The position numbers and the translations under genes were made by a program. From positions 186,001-250,000 of the forward strand of contig NZ_CAJYPS010000024.1 in NCBI RefSeq assembly GCF_913777145.1: a DNA stretch of 64,000 nucleotides, in the 5' to 3' direction. The DNA is from an uncultured Roseateles sp. Its GTDB lineage: Bacteria > Pseudomonadota > Gammaproteobacteria > Burkholderiales > Burkholderiaceae_C. Positions 9,724-20,021 of this stretch are shown here, piece by piece. The notes beneath the pieces were generated by a model. It did no database searches. It saw nothing but the letters and a program-made list of their open reading frames with translations, and was not told the DNA's origin. Within the stretch, counting starts at the first letter, position 1; each line of letters opens with the position of its first letter.

Positions 9724-10743
9724 TCAGGCCAGGTCCGCCTGGTGAAGGCGGCAGTATTGCAAGCCCCCGAAGCGCTGGGCGTTGTTCCAGCAGAACCTGC
9801 CCTCGGCATAGCTGATCTTGGCGCCGCAGCTGGCGCACACCAGCCGCTTCTCGGGCGCCGGCCCGGCAGGCTCGGGGGCCGGGGCGGGCGCGAGCATAGC
9901 GCCCGCTGCCGCGGTGGCCGGTGCAGCGGCAGGCCGGGCCGCGAGCGGCGCCGGTGCCGGCGCGGGGGCGGGTCTTGCCGGCGGCGGCTCGCTCGGCGTG
10001 CGGGCCGGCTGCACACGCGGCTGCATGAAGTCCGGCAGGCGCAGCGGGTCGTCGGGGCGATGCTGGCGGGCGATCTTCTCGGCCCAGCCGCGCAGCGTGT
10101 CCTGGCCGCGCAGGTTGAGCAACGCCGTCATTGAAGAGAGCTTGGAGTTCTCGTCGATCCAGCGTTCCCGCCACTGCGCGAACTGGTCGGCCTTGATGAC
10201 GTGGCTGGTGTCGTACAGCTTGGGATCGGGCCGCTCGATGATGGCCTTGGGGTGCAGCATCACCAGGTGGTGAAAGCGCGGCGCCAGGCCCAGGCGGCCG
10301 GTGATCTCCAGGCGCTCCAGCAGCCGCACCAGCACGCGCTCGTGGCGCTCGCTCTGCGCAATGGGCGACGCGATGCCGAAGCGCTTGCCGCTGCCGTACT
10401 GCACGGTGAATTCGCCCTGCGCATTGATCTGCACGTCGCCGGCGTAGCACTTGGTCTCCACCAGGATGAAGTCCATCATGCGGCCGACGATGAGGTGGTC
10501 GATCTGCGCCTCGTGGCCATCCACCGCGATCTTGAGGTCGTGCAGCACCGCGTGGTTCTTGCTGTCGCGCAGCAGACTGTCGATGTGGAAGGCCGCGTCG
10601 CGTTCGCCCTCGATGCCGCGCTTCACGCGCCAGTATTCGTCTTTCAGCCAGCTCTTCTGGCTGGCGTCCAGCGCCGGGGACGCTTGCAGGTCCTCCAGCA
10701 GCTTGAGTCGTTTGCCCTTGTCATCGGCCTGCTTGATCAGCAT
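9724..10743 (-). CDS. NERD-domain nuclease-related protein with C-terminal zinc finger
   Basis: A 339-residue protein. The N-terminal NERD domain has the Gx-E-GE entry (GIEGERDA, residues 43-50) and a PD-(D/E)xK-type core with D82 (AQIDHLIV) and E96/K98 (LVETKCYAG). A long Pro/Ala-rich linker follows. The protein ends in a Cys-rich finger with Cys pairs in CASCG and FCW plus YCRLHQ, the arrangement found at the end of many NERD proteins. NERD proteins are predicted DNA-processing nucleases. Being first in line 44 bases before hsdM and on the same strand, it may be an extra nuclease of the restriction island (inference). The 187 bases upstream (10744-10930) hold no gene. Confidence 0.88.
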   Translation of the reverse strand: MLIKQADDKGKRLKLLEDLQASPALDASQKSWLKDEYWRVKRGIEGERDAAFHIDSLLRDSKNHAVLHDLKIAVDGHEAQIDHLIVGRMMDFILVETKCYAGDVQINAQGEFTVQYGSGKRFGIASPIAQSERHERVLVRLLERLEITGRLGLAPRFHHLVMLHPKAIIERPDPKLYDTSHVIKADQFAQWRERWIDENSKLSSMTALLNLRGQDTLRGWAEKIARQHRPDDPLRLPDFMQPRVQPARTPSEPPPARPAPAPAPAPLAARPAAAPATAAAGAMLAPAPAPEPAGPAPEKRLVCASCGAKISYAEGRFCWNNAQRFGGLQYCRLHQADLA

Positions 10744-10930
10744 GGCTCACCTCCCTGGGCGCCGACTCTAACGCCCAGTCTGGCCGTGCCAGCCCACCGC
10801 CGTGACACGCGGCGCCGGCTGTCAAGTTGTTGGCAGATGGCACGGGCTGCCCGCGCACGCGCGCCTGCATGGCGATGTCGACATGGCGGGGCCTCGACGC
10901 GACCGCTGAGCCGGCCGCCGCGCCTCTTGC

Positions 10931-11863
10931 TCAGGCCGGGCAGCGCGGCGCCGGCTGCGGCCGGGGCGCGGGCGTCCACACGCTCAACGCCAACCCCGCC
11001 CCCACCAGCGCCGCGCCCAGCAGCTCCTGCGGCTGCGGCAGCGTGCCCAGCAGCGCGCGCATGGCCAGCACCGACACCGGCACCATGTTCAGGAACAAGG
11101 TGCCCATGGGCGCGCCCAGGCGCTTCACGCCGGCGTTGAAGGCCAGCACCGCGGCCACGGTGGGCACCAGCGCGATGTAGACCAGCGGCGGCCACACCGA
11201 CTGCAGCACGGCCGGGCTGGGCGCGGCCACCCAGCCCAGCGCGGTGGCGCCCAGCGTGCCCAGCGCCAGCCAGGGCAGGGCGGCGATGGCGGTGAGTGCG
11301 CTGTACTCCAGCGGGCTGTGGTCGGGCACGCGGGCCATGCCGCGGGTGTAGAGCACCCAGCCCAGCGTGCCGGCCAGCGTCAGCGCATCGCCCAGCAGCA
11401 TGCGGCCGTCCAGCTCGCCCGGAGCACCCAGCAGGTGGGCCACCAGCGCGACGCCGCTGAGCGCCAGCGCCGCGCCCAGCAAGGCGCGCAACGGTGGACG
11501 CTGACCGTCCAGCAGCCAGCGCAGCGCCAGCGTGGTGAAGGGCATGGTGGCCATCAGCACCGAGCCGTGCGAGGGCTGGGACAGGCGCAGCCCGTGGAAC
11601 ACCAGCACGCTGAACAGGCCGTAGCCGCCCAGCCCCACCAGGCTGTGGCGCAGCGCGTGGCGGCGCAGCTTGGCCCAGGGGCGATCACCCAGCAGCTGCA
11701 CCAGCAGCGCCAGCACCGAGGTGGCCAGCACATAGCGCAGCAGCGTGAACCAGGCCGGGTCCAGCTGCGCGACGAGCGGCTTGCCGACCAGGAAGAGGCT
11801 GCCCCAGGCCAGCGTTGCAAACAACAGCGCGGCCACGGCGGAGGGCGTGGAGGAGGGCGTCAT
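10931..11863 (-). CDS. EamA-family (DMT superfamily) transporter
   Basis: A 310-residue inner-membrane protein made almost entirely of about ten hydrophobic helices in two EamA repeats; the first begins LLFATLAWGSLFLVGKPLV. The family exports metabolites such as amino acids, but the substrate cannot be told from sequence. The frame is open further upstream, but ATG at 11863 is chosen because the hydrophobic first helix follows directly (MTPSSTPSAVAALLF) and the extra upstream residues are not membrane-like and would overlap the divergent LysR start. The starts of this gene and the LysR gene lie 133 bases apart, so the LysR protein probably controls it. Confidence 0.88.
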   Translation of the reverse strand: MTPSSTPSAVAALLFATLAWGSLFLVGKPLVAQLDPAWFTLLRYVLATSVLALLVQLLGDRPWAKLRRHALRHSLVGLGGYGLFSVLVFHGLRLSQPSHGSVLMATMPFTTLALRWLLDGQRPPLRALLGAALALSGVALVAHLLGAPGELDGRMLLGDALTLAGTLGWVLYTRGMARVPDHSPLEYSALTAIAALPWLALGTLGATALGWVAAPSPAVLQSVWPPLVYIALVPTVAAVLAFNAGVKRLGAPMGTLFLNMVPVSVLAMRALLGTLPQPQELLGAALVGAGLALSVWTPAPRPQPAPRCPA

Positions 11864-11996
11864 GGCGTGAAGGGAGCGGAGTGGGCAAGGCTGCGCAGTC
11901 TGGGCGCCGCCCCCGGGGCCGGTCCATTCGTTTCGCCGGCAGGGGCGTTCAGGAAATCCACACCCGCGGCGCCAGGCCCGCGCCCAGAATGCCGGC

Positions 11997-12878
11997 ATGG
12001 AGATCTATCAGCTCAAGACCTTTGTGGCGGTGGCGACCGAGGGCAATCTGACGCGCGCGGCCGAGCGCGTGTTCACCAGCCCGCCGGCGGTCAGCGCGCA
12101 GCTCAAGGCGCTGGAAGACGAGTTCGGCGTGAAGCTGTTCGAGCGAAGCGCCCGCGGCATGACGCTGACCGCCGCCGGCGAGCGCCTGCTGGCCGAGGCG
12201 CAGCGCACGCTGGAAGCGGCCCAGGCCATGCAGGCGGCGGCCGCGCAGATACGCGGCGAGGCGCGCGGCCAGGTGCGCATGGGCACGGTCAGCGACGCGG
12301 TGGCGCTGCGCCTGGGCGAGGTCTTCCTGCACCTGGCCGAACGCCATCCGCAGGTGCAGCTGCAACTGCAGCAGCTGGTGTCGCTGCGCGCCATCCAGGC
12401 GGTGCGGCGCGGCGAGCTGGATTGCGCCTGCGTGCTGCACGAGACCGAGACGTTGGACGGCCTGGAGCTGCGGCGGTTGCAGGCCGTGGAGATCGTGCCG
12501 GTGGTGCCGCAGCGCCTGCTGCAGGGCGGCGGCCTGCCGCCGGACCTGGCCAGCCTGGCGGCGCTGCCCTGGGTGACGACGCCGCCGGACTGCGGCCTGC
12601 GCATGCACCAGGAGCGGCTGTTCGCTCAGGCAGGCCGGCCGCTGGAGGTGGGGCTGACGGCCGACACCGAAGTGGCGATACGCAGCATGGTGGCCGCCGG
12701 CATGGGCGCCGGCATGGTGAGAAGCGATCAGGCGGCGCTGATGGAGGCCGCCGGCCAGGCGCGGGTGTGGCCGGGCTGGAGCGCGCCGACCTGGTTCTGC
12801 TGGGTCAGCAGCCCCAAGGCGCTGGCCGTGCCGGCCGTGGCCGCGGTGCGCGGCGCGGTGATGGAGACCTGGGTCTAG
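11997..12878 (+). CDS. LysR-family transcriptional regulator
   Basis: A 293-residue LysR protein: an N-terminal winged helix-turn-helix (MEIYQLKTFVAVATEGNLTRAAERVF, with the recognition helix around residues 28-47, ending SAQLKALEDEFG) and a two-lobed effector domain ending around residue 290. It is divergent from the EamA exporter gene, the classical arrangement for a LysR protein that controls its neighbour. The effector is unknown. Confidence 0.92.
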   Translation: MEIYQLKTFVAVATEGNLTRAAERVFTSPPAVSAQLKALEDEFGVKLFERSARGMTLTAAGERLLAEAQRTLEAAQAMQAAAAQIRGEARGQVRMGTVSDAVALRLGEVFLHLAERHPQVQLQLQQLVSLRAIQAVRRGELDCACVLHETETLDGLELRRLQAVEIVPVVPQRLLQGGGLPPDLASLAALPWVTTPPDCGLRMHQERLFAQAGRPLEVGLTADTEVAIRSMVAAGMGAGMVRSDQAALMEAAGQARVWPGWSAPTWFCWVSSPKALAVPAVAAVRGAVMETWV

Positions 12879-12894
12879 GGCTGGTGCCCGGCGT

Positions 12895-13068
12895 TCAGCG
12901 GGCCAGCGGCTGCGCGGTCGTGCGGGCCGGCGTGGCCGGGGCCTCGGCACGCAGCGCGCCGGGCTTCACGGCGGGCAGCACGGCCGGACGCAGGTCCTTG
13001 GGAGCCGTGATGGTGGCGCGGCGCTGGGCCGCGAAGTCGAAGGACGACTGGGCGCTGAGGTGACGCAT
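12895..13068 (-). CDS. Small hypothetical protein (doubtful)
   Basis: A 57-codon frame starting at ATG 13068 (MRHLSAQSSFDFAAQRRA). It is rich in Ala, Pro and Arg, with no signal peptide, membrane segment or motif that I recognise. It fills a gap between the LysR gene and frmA that otherwise holds nothing (12879-13257). A high-GC genome produces open frames of this length by chance, so this may not be a gene. Confidence 0.3.
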   Translation of the reverse strand: MRHLSAQSSFDFAAQRRATITAPKDLRPAVLPAVKPGALRAEAPATPARTTAQPLAR

Positions 13069-13257
13069 GACGGGCCGGCTGGGTGGGCCCGTTCGCGGCA
13101 ACGGCGGCGGGGCTAGTGGCAAGACGCTGCGGAGTCTAGACCTGGCACCGGCGGCGTCCATCGGGGGCAACCACAGGGCCGGCGCGCCGGCGTGCATATT
13201 GAACACCTGGGCGCCGGCGGGCGTGCCGCCGGCGCCACAGCGCCGCTGCGCGAGGGC

Positions 13258-14716
<1,459 letters not shown>

Positions 14717-14725
14717 GCGGCCACT

Positions 14726-14742
14726 ATACCCCCCGGGGGTAT
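14726..14742. promoter_or_regulatory. FrmR/CsoR-type operator
   Basis: A G/C-tract palindrome, ATA then six C, five G and TAT, lies 9 bases upstream of the frmR start. A/T-flanked C-run/G-run sites are the recognised operator style of the CsoR/RcnR/FrmR family. Its position would block transcription of frmR-frmA. Confidence 0.7.
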
Positions 14743-14803
14743 GCAAGCACCAGCGGGCTGCGCTTGCCGGGCGTCATGTCACTCGTAATAACCCCAAAAA
14801 TAG

Positions 14804-14819
14804 ATAGCAAGCTTGCTAT
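14804..14819. promoter_or_regulatory. Perfect 16-base palindrome, probable MarR operator
   Basis: A perfect palindrome (ATAGCAAG and its complement) lies 7 bases before the MarR start codon, in a short AT-rich island of an otherwise very GC-rich region. Size and symmetry suit a MarR dimer, so autorepression of the efflux operon is likely (inference). Confidence 0.65.
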
Positions 14820-14826
14820 TTAGATA

Positions 14827-15336
14827 ATGCCGCCCATGAACCCCGACACCCCGGCCGCCCCCGCCAGCCGCGGCGCCCGCGAGGCGGCGCTGCTGAGCCT
14901 GGCCACGTCCATCCCCATCCTGGAGCGCGCCTACCGCGCGGCGGCCAACCAGGCGCTGGCCCATGTGGGGCTGTCGCACGCGATGGCCTGGCCGCTGCTG
15001 ATGATCGGCCGCCATGGCGACGGCATGCGCCAGGGCGTGCTGGCCGATCTGCTGGGGCTGGAGGGGCCGTCGCTGGCGCGCTCGCTGGAGCAGCTGGCGG
15101 CCGGCGGCTTCATCACCCGCCGCGAGGACCCGGCCGACCGCCGCGCCCGCACGCTGCACCTCACCGAGGCCGGCGCCGCCGCCTGCGTGCAGCTGGAGGA
15201 CGCGCTGCGCACGCTGCGCCAGGACATGTACCAGGACGCGTCGGACGCCGATGTGCAGGCCTGCCTGCGGGTGTTCGCCGCGCTGCAGCAGCGCCTGGGC
15301 GCGCCGCAGCCGGTGGTGCCACCGCGCCGCAGGTGA
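14827..15336 (+). CDS. MarR-family transcriptional regulator
   Basis: A 169-residue winged-helix regulator. The MarR core is visible as HAMAWPLLMIGRHGDGMRQG, then the recognition helix region LLGLEGPSLARSLEQLAAGG and the wing FITRREDPADRRARTLHLT. It is the first gene of an efflux operon: the stop TGA shares a base with the ATG of the FUSC gene (TGATG). By analogy with similar operons it probably represses them until an aromatic acid or antimicrobial ligand binds; the ligand cannot be read from sequence. The alternative start at ATG 14836 would remove only three residues. Confidence 0.92.
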   Translation: MPPMNPDTPAAPASRGAREAALLSLATSIPILERAYRAAANQALAHVGLSHAMAWPLLMIGRHGDGMRQGVLADLLGLEGPSLARSLEQLAAGGFITRREDPADRRARTLHLTEAGAAACVQLEDALRTLRQDMYQDASDADVQACLRVFAALQQRLGAPQPVVPPRRR

Positions 15337-17387
15337 TGGCCGTGAAACTGCCCGCGCTGCTGCGCTTCACCGCCGCCGAATGGCTGTTCTCGGCCAAGGC
15401 CTTCGCCGCCGCAATGCTGGCGGTGTTCGTCGCGAACTGGGCCGGCCAGCCGCGCCCCTTCTGGGCGCTGATGACCGCCTACATCGTGGCCCACCCGCTG
15501 GCCGGCGCAGTGCGCTCCAAGGCGGTGTTCCGCTTCGTCGGCACGCTGGTGGGCAGCACGGCCGCGGTGCTGCTGGTGCCGCGCTTCGTGAACGCGCCCG
15601 AGCTGCTGAGCCTGGCGCTGGCGCTGTGGGTGGGTGGGTGCCTGGCGCTGTCGCTGCTGGACCGCACGCCGCGCGGCTACGCCTTCATGCTGGCGGGCTA
15701 CACCGCGGCGCTGGTCGGCTTCCCGTCGGTGGACACGCCGCTGCGCATCTTCGACACCGCGGTCGCGCGCGTGGAGGAAATCGGCCTGGGCATACTCGCC
15801 GCGACGCTGGTGCACAGCCTGGTGCTGCCGCGCGGCCTGCCCGGCACGGTGCTGGGCCTGCTGGACCGCACGCTGGGCGACGCCCGCGCCTGGCTGGGCG
15901 ACCTCACCGGCCGCCACGACGCGCAGGCCGACCGCGCCCGGGTCGCGGCCGACATCACGCAGCTGCGCCTGCTGTCCACCCACATCCCCTACGACACCAC
16001 CCACCTGCGCTGGACCGCCGACGCGGTGCACGACATGCAGGACCGCGTGGCCGCGCTGACGCCGCTGCTGTCCTCGGTGGAAGACCGGCTGCGCGGACTG
16101 GAGCAGGCTGAGGGCGGCCTGGCCCCCGACGTGCAGGCGCTGCTGGCGCGCGTGGCCGCCTGGCTGCAGAGCCCGCCCGCCGAGGCGGCGGCCGGCCTGC
16201 CGGCACTGCGCGAAGCGCTGGCCGGCCTGCCCGGGCCCGACACCGCTTGCAACGCCTGGGGCCGGGTCTTGCGCATCGCGCTGGCCGAGCGCCTGGACCC
16301 GCTGCTGCAGCGCTGGCTGGCCTGCCTGCAGCTGCGCGCCGACATCGACCGCGGCCTCAGCGGCGCGCCCATGCCCAGCCGCCCCGCGGCGCTGGGCGGC
16401 GGGCGGCGCCTGCACATCGACCTCGGCCTGGCGCTGCTGTCGGGCGCGGCTGCGCTGGTGGCCATGCTGCTGTGCAGCGCGTTCTGGATCGCGACCGGCT
16501 GGCCCATGGGCTCGGTCGCCACCATGATGGCCGCGATCTTCTGCTGCTTCTTCGCGGCCATGGACGACCCGGTGCCGGCCATCCAGGGATTTCTGAAGTG
16601 GACACTGATTTCTGTGCCGGTATCGGCGCTGTACGTGCTGGTGCTGCTGCCGCTGGTGACCGACTTCTGGACGCTGATGCTGGTGTGCGCGCCCTTCTTC
16701 CTGATCGCGGGCGCCTTCGTCGCGCGGCCGGCCACCATGTTCCAGGCCCTGCCCATGGTGCTGGGCGTGGCGGGCACGCTGGCGCTGCACGACACGGCCC
16801 AGGCGGACCTGACCAGCTTCCTGAACTTCACGCTGGGCCAGGTGACCGGCGTGTTCATGGCCTCGCGGGTCACGCGGCTGATGCGCTCGGTGGGCGCGGA
16901 CTGGAGCGCGCGCCGCATCCAGCGCACCACCTGGCGCGAGCTGGACGAACTGGCCCGCGCGCCGCAGGCGCTGGCCGACGGCCCGGCCTACCTGCTGCGC
17001 ATGCTGGACCGCATCGCGCTGCTGGCACCGCGCGTGGCCCAGGCCGGCGGCCACATCGCCGGCATCCCCACCGACGACGCGCTGCGCGACCTGCGCCTGG
17101 GCGCCGACATCGTGGAGCTGCAGGATGCGCGCGCCCAGCTGCCGGCCGCGGCGGTGAACGGACTGCTGGCCGAGCTGGCCGACTGGCTGCGGCGCCGCAT
17201 CGCCGGCCTGCTGGAGCCCGCGCCGGCTGCGCTGCTGGCCCGCATAGACACCGCGCTGACCGAGCTGCAACCCGGCCACGCCGCCCAGCGCCGCGCGATC
17301 AGCGCGCTGCTGGGCCTGCGCCGCAACCTCTTCCCGGCCGCCGCGCCGGCCCTGCAATCCCCCCACCCCTCGGAGGCCACGGCATGA
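15336..17387 (+). CDS. FUSC-family inner-membrane efflux protein (AaeB/fusaric-acid-resistance type)
   Basis: A protein of about 683 residues with two hydrophobic blocks (residues ~20-160 and ~360-510) separated by soluble helical stretches, the layout of AaeB and fusaric-acid resistance pumps that export aromatic carboxylic acids. The ATG at 15336 overlaps the MarR stop by one base; a GTG one codon earlier is also possible. The gene is followed by DUF1656, HlyD and outer-membrane factor genes with four-base overlaps or short gaps, making a complete tripartite pump. The substrate is not known. Confidence 0.92.
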   Translation: MAVKLPALLRFTAAEWLFSAKAFAAAMLAVFVANWAGQPRPFWALMTAYIVAHPLAGAVRSKAVFRFVGTLVGSTAAVLLVPRFVNAPELLSLALALWVGGCLALSLLDRTPRGYAFMLAGYTAALVGFPSVDTPLRIFDTAVARVEEIGLGILAATLVHSLVLPRGLPGTVLGLLDRTLGDARAWLGDLTGRHDAQADRARVAADITQLRLLSTHIPYDTTHLRWTADAVHDMQDRVAALTPLLSSVEDRLRGLEQAEGGLAPDVQALLARVAAWLQSPPAEAAAGLPALREALAGLPGPDTACNAWGRVLRIALAERLDPLLQRWLACLQLRADIDRGLSGAPMPSRPAALGGGRRLHIDLGLALLSGAAALVAMLLCSAFWIATGWPMGSVATMMAAIFCCFFAAMDDPVPAIQGFLKWTLISVPVSALYVLVLLPLVTDFWTLMLVCAPFFLIAGAFVARPATMFQALPMVLGVAGTLALHDTAQADLTSFLNFTLGQVTGVFMASRVTRLMRSVGADWSARRIQRTTWRELDELARAPQALADGPAYLLRMLDRIALLAPRVAQAGGHIAGIPTDDALRDLRLGADIVELQDARAQLPAAAVNGLLAELADWLRRRIAGLLEPAPAALLARIDTALTELQPGHAAQRRAISALLGLRRNLFPAAAPALQSPHPSEATA

Positions 17388-17605
17388 CCGGTGCGGTCGA
17401 CGTATTCGGGCTCTACCTGCCCTGGCTGATGCTGCTCGCCGGCATCGCGCTGCTGCTGCTGTGGGGCGCCCGGCGCCTGCTGGCACTGTGCGGCGCCTAC
17501 CGCTGGATCTGGCATCCGGCGCTGTTCGACATGGCGCTCTATGTGCTGCTGCTGTGGGGCGTCAGCCTCGCATCGCTGCGCTGGGGCCCTGCTTTTCTTT
17601 CCTGA
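17384..17605 (+). CDS. DUF1656 small membrane protein (AaeX-like)
   Basis: A 73-residue protein with two hydrophobic helices (LYLPWLMLLAGIALLLLW and MALYVLLLWGVSLASL), the expected size and shape of the DUF1656/AaeX family. The family is always found next to FUSC and HlyD genes in aromatic-acid efflux operons, and its role in the pump is unclear. Its ATG overlaps the FUSC stop (ATGA). The HlyD gene begins four bases after its stop. Confidence 0.9.
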   Translation: MTGAVDVFGLYLPWLMLLAGIALLLLWGARRLLALCGAYRWIWHPALFDMALYVLLLWGVSLASLRWGPAFLS

Positions 17606-17609
17606 TGCC

Positions 17610-18563
17610 ATGACGCTCATCACCCCCTTCAACCGGCGCCAGCTGGTGTCCTTCCTGATCACCGCCGGCGTCGTGGCCGGTGCCGCCTGGGCCGGGCTGC
17701 GGCTCTGGGACCGCTACGAGCTCTCCCCCTGGACGCGCGACGGCCGCGTGCGGGCCAACGTGGTGCAGATCGCGTCCGACGTGTCGGGCCTGGTGACCGC
17801 CGTGCCGGTGCAGGACAACCAGGCCGTGCCGGCCGGTGCGCTGCTGTTCGAGGTGGACCGCGCGCGCTACCAGTTGGCGCTGCGCCAGGCCCAGGCGCAG
17901 CTGAACGCGCAACGCGTGGCGCTGGCCCAGGCCGAGCGCGAGGTGAAGCGCAATGCGGGCCTGGGCAACCTGGTGTCGCAGGAGGCCCGCGAGCAGGCCG
18001 GCAGCCGCGCCGACCTGGCCCGCGCTGCGGTCGCGCAGGCCGAGGTGGCGCTGGACGCGGCCAAGCTCAACCTGCAGCGCGCCGAGGTGCGCGCGCCGCG
18101 CGCCGGCACCATCACCAACCTGGACCTGCGCGAGGGCGCCTACGCCAGCGCCGGCCGCCCGGTGCTGGCGCTGGTGGACGCGGCCTCGCTGTACGTGGAG
18201 GGCTATTTCGAGGAGACCAAGCTGGCGCGCATCCACGTGGGCGACGCGGTGCAGGTGACACCCATGGGCAGCCATCAGGCGCTGAGCGGCCGCGTGCAGA
18301 GCCTGGCCGCCGGCATCGCCGACCATGACCGCAGCACCGGCGGCGACCTGCTGCCCGCGGTCAATCCCAGCTTCAACTGGGTGCGGCTGCCGCAGCGCGT
18401 GCCGGTGCGCGTGCAGCTGGACCCGCTGCCCGCCGGCCTTCAGCTGGTGGCCGGCCAGACCGTCACGGTGCAGGTGCTGCCCGGCACCGCCAAGGCGCCG
18501 GCGCCGCCCGCTTCGGCGGCGACCACCGCGGCTTCGGTCGCGTCCGCCGGGAGCCACACATGA
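17610..18563 (+). CDS. HlyD-family periplasmic adaptor subunit of the efflux pump
   Basis: A 317-residue membrane-fusion protein (AaeA/EmrA-like). It has one N-terminal membrane helix (LVSFLITAGVVAGAAWAGL), then a biotinyl-lipoyl-like half (VSGLVTAVPVQDNQAVPAG), a helical hairpin rich in Ala and Gln, the second lipoyl half (VRAPRAGTITNLDLREGAY) and a beta-barrel region. It links the FUSC inner-membrane protein to the outer-membrane channel encoded next. ATG at 17610 places the membrane helix at the N-terminus; codons upstream of it in the same frame belong to the DUF1656 gene. Confidence 0.93.
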   Translation: MTLITPFNRRQLVSFLITAGVVAGAAWAGLRLWDRYELSPWTRDGRVRANVVQIASDVSGLVTAVPVQDNQAVPAGALLFEVDRARYQLALRQAQAQLNAQRVALAQAEREVKRNAGLGNLVSQEAREQAGSRADLARAAVAQAEVALDAAKLNLQRAEVRAPRAGTITNLDLREGAYASAGRPVLALVDAASLYVEGYFEETKLARIHVGDAVQVTPMGSHQALSGRVQSLAAGIADHDRSTGGDLLPAVNPSFNWVRLPQRVPVRVQLDPLPAGLQLVAGQTVTVQVLPGTAKAPAPPASAATTAASVASAGSHT

Positions 18564-20005
18564 GCGCCGCGCCCCCCCTGCGCCTGCTGCTCGCGCCGCT
18601 GCTGGCCGCGGCGCTGGCGGCCTGCTCCACCGCACCCAAGGGCCCCGACTACCGCGTGCCGCCCGAGTCGGTGGCGCTGCAGCCGCGCGCGGCCCAGCCG
18701 CTGGCCGAGCAGCAGGCCGCGGCCGACACCTTCTCCGCCCAGCCGCTGCCCGCGCACTGGTGGCGGCTGTTCAACGACGCGCGCCTGGACGCGCTGGTGC
18801 AGCAGGCGCTGGCTCGCAACACCGACCTGCGCGAAGCCAGCGCGCGCCTGGAGCGCGTGCAGGCGCTGCTGGCCGAGGAGCAGGGCGGCGAGCGGGTGCA
18901 CGGCAGCACGCGGGCCGGCCCGCAGTACGGCCACCCGTCCGGCCTGTCGCTGCTGAGCCCGGGCAAGGTGCCGCCCACCACCACGCGCTATGACAGCGGC
19001 CTGCAGCTGTCCTACCAGCTGGACCTGTTCGGCCAGCTGCGCCGCGGCATCGAGGCGGCGCAGGCCAACACCGAGGCCGCGCAGGCGGCACTGGACCTGG
19101 TCAAGGTCCATGTGGCGGCCGGCACCGCGCGCGCCTATGCCGAGGCCTGCGCCAGCGGCCAGCGCCTGGAGGCGGCGCGCCGCTCGGTAGACCTGCAGCA
19201 GCAGTCGCTGGCACTCACCGAGCGCCTGCAGCAGGCCGGCCGCGTGGGCAGCATGGACGCAGCCCGCGCGCGCAGCCAGCTGGAGCAGCTGCAGGCCGCG
19301 CTGCCGCCGCTGCGCGCGCAGCGCCAGGCCGCGCTGTACCGCCTGGCCACGCTGACCGGCGCGCTGCCCGAGGACTTTCCGCCCGAGCTGGCCGAGTGCC
19401 ATGCCGCGCCCCAGGTGCAGGGCGTGATCCCGGTGGGCGACGGCGCGGCGCTGCTGCGCCGCCGGCCCGACATCCGCCAGGCCGAGCGCGAGCTGCATGC
19501 GGCCACCGCGCGCATCGGCGTCGCGATCGCGGACCGCTACCCCAAGATCTCGCTGGGCCTGGGCCTGGGCTCGGCCGGCTACGGCAGCAGCCCGCTGCGC
19601 AAGGACACCATCAGCTGGGGCCTGGGCCCGCTGATTTCCTGGACCCTGCCCAACGACGGCGTGTCCGACGCACGCATCGCGCAGGCCGAGGCGGCCACCC
19701 GCCAGGCGGCCGCGCATTTCGACGGCGTGGTGCTGACCGCGCTGCGCGAGACCGAGACCGCGCTCAACCAGTACGCCCGCGAGCTGGACCGCCGCGCCTC
19801 GCTGCAGGCCGCGCGCGACGCCGCCGCCGAGGTGGCCGCGCAGGCGCGTCGGCTCTACCAGGGCGGGCGCGTGGGCTACCTGGAATCGCTGGACGCCGAC
19901 CGCGCGCTGGCCGCGGCCGATGCGGCGCTGGCCGCGTCGGAGGCGCAGCTGGTGGACGAGCAGGTGCAGCTCTTCCTGGCACTGGGCGGCGGCTGGGAGC
20001 CCTGA
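18560..20005 (+). CDS. Outer-membrane efflux lipoprotein (NodT/RND outer-membrane factor family)
   Basis: A 481-residue TolC-like outer-membrane channel. The N-terminus is a lipoprotein signal with the lipobox LAACS at residues ~19-23, so the mature protein is lipid-anchored. Two outer-membrane-efflux repeats of long helices follow (first NTDLREASARLERVQALL, second LRRRPDIRQAERELHAA). It overlaps the HlyD stop by four bases and closes the operon; a LysR gene converges 16 bases downstream. Confidence 0.93.
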   Translation: MSAAPPLRLLLAPLLAAALAACSTAPKGPDYRVPPESVALQPRAAQPLAEQQAAADTFSAQPLPAHWWRLFNDARLDALVQQALARNTDLREASARLERVQALLAEEQGGERVHGSTRAGPQYGHPSGLSLLSPGKVPPTTTRYDSGLQLSYQLDLFGQLRRGIEAAQANTEAAQAALDLVKVHVAAGTARAYAEACASGQRLEAARRSVDLQQQSLALTERLQQAGRVGSMDAARARSQLEQLQAALPPLRAQRQAALYRLATLTGALPEDFPPELAECHAAPQVQGVIPVGDGAALLRRRPDIRQAERELHAATARIGVAIADRYPKISLGLGLGSAGYGSSPLRKDTISWGLGPLISWTLPNDGVSDARIAQAEAATRQAAAHFDGVVLTALRETETALNQYARELDRRASLQAARDAAAEVAAQARRLYQGGRVGYLESLDADRALAAADAALAASEAQLVDEQVQLFLALGGGWEP

Positions 20006-20021
20006 GCGGGGGGCCGCCGGG

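Noticed and set aside
14931..17486. An 851-codon frame opposite the MarR and FUSC genes
   Set aside because: Gln/Arg/His-rich translation without motifs, fully antisense to two recognisable genes.
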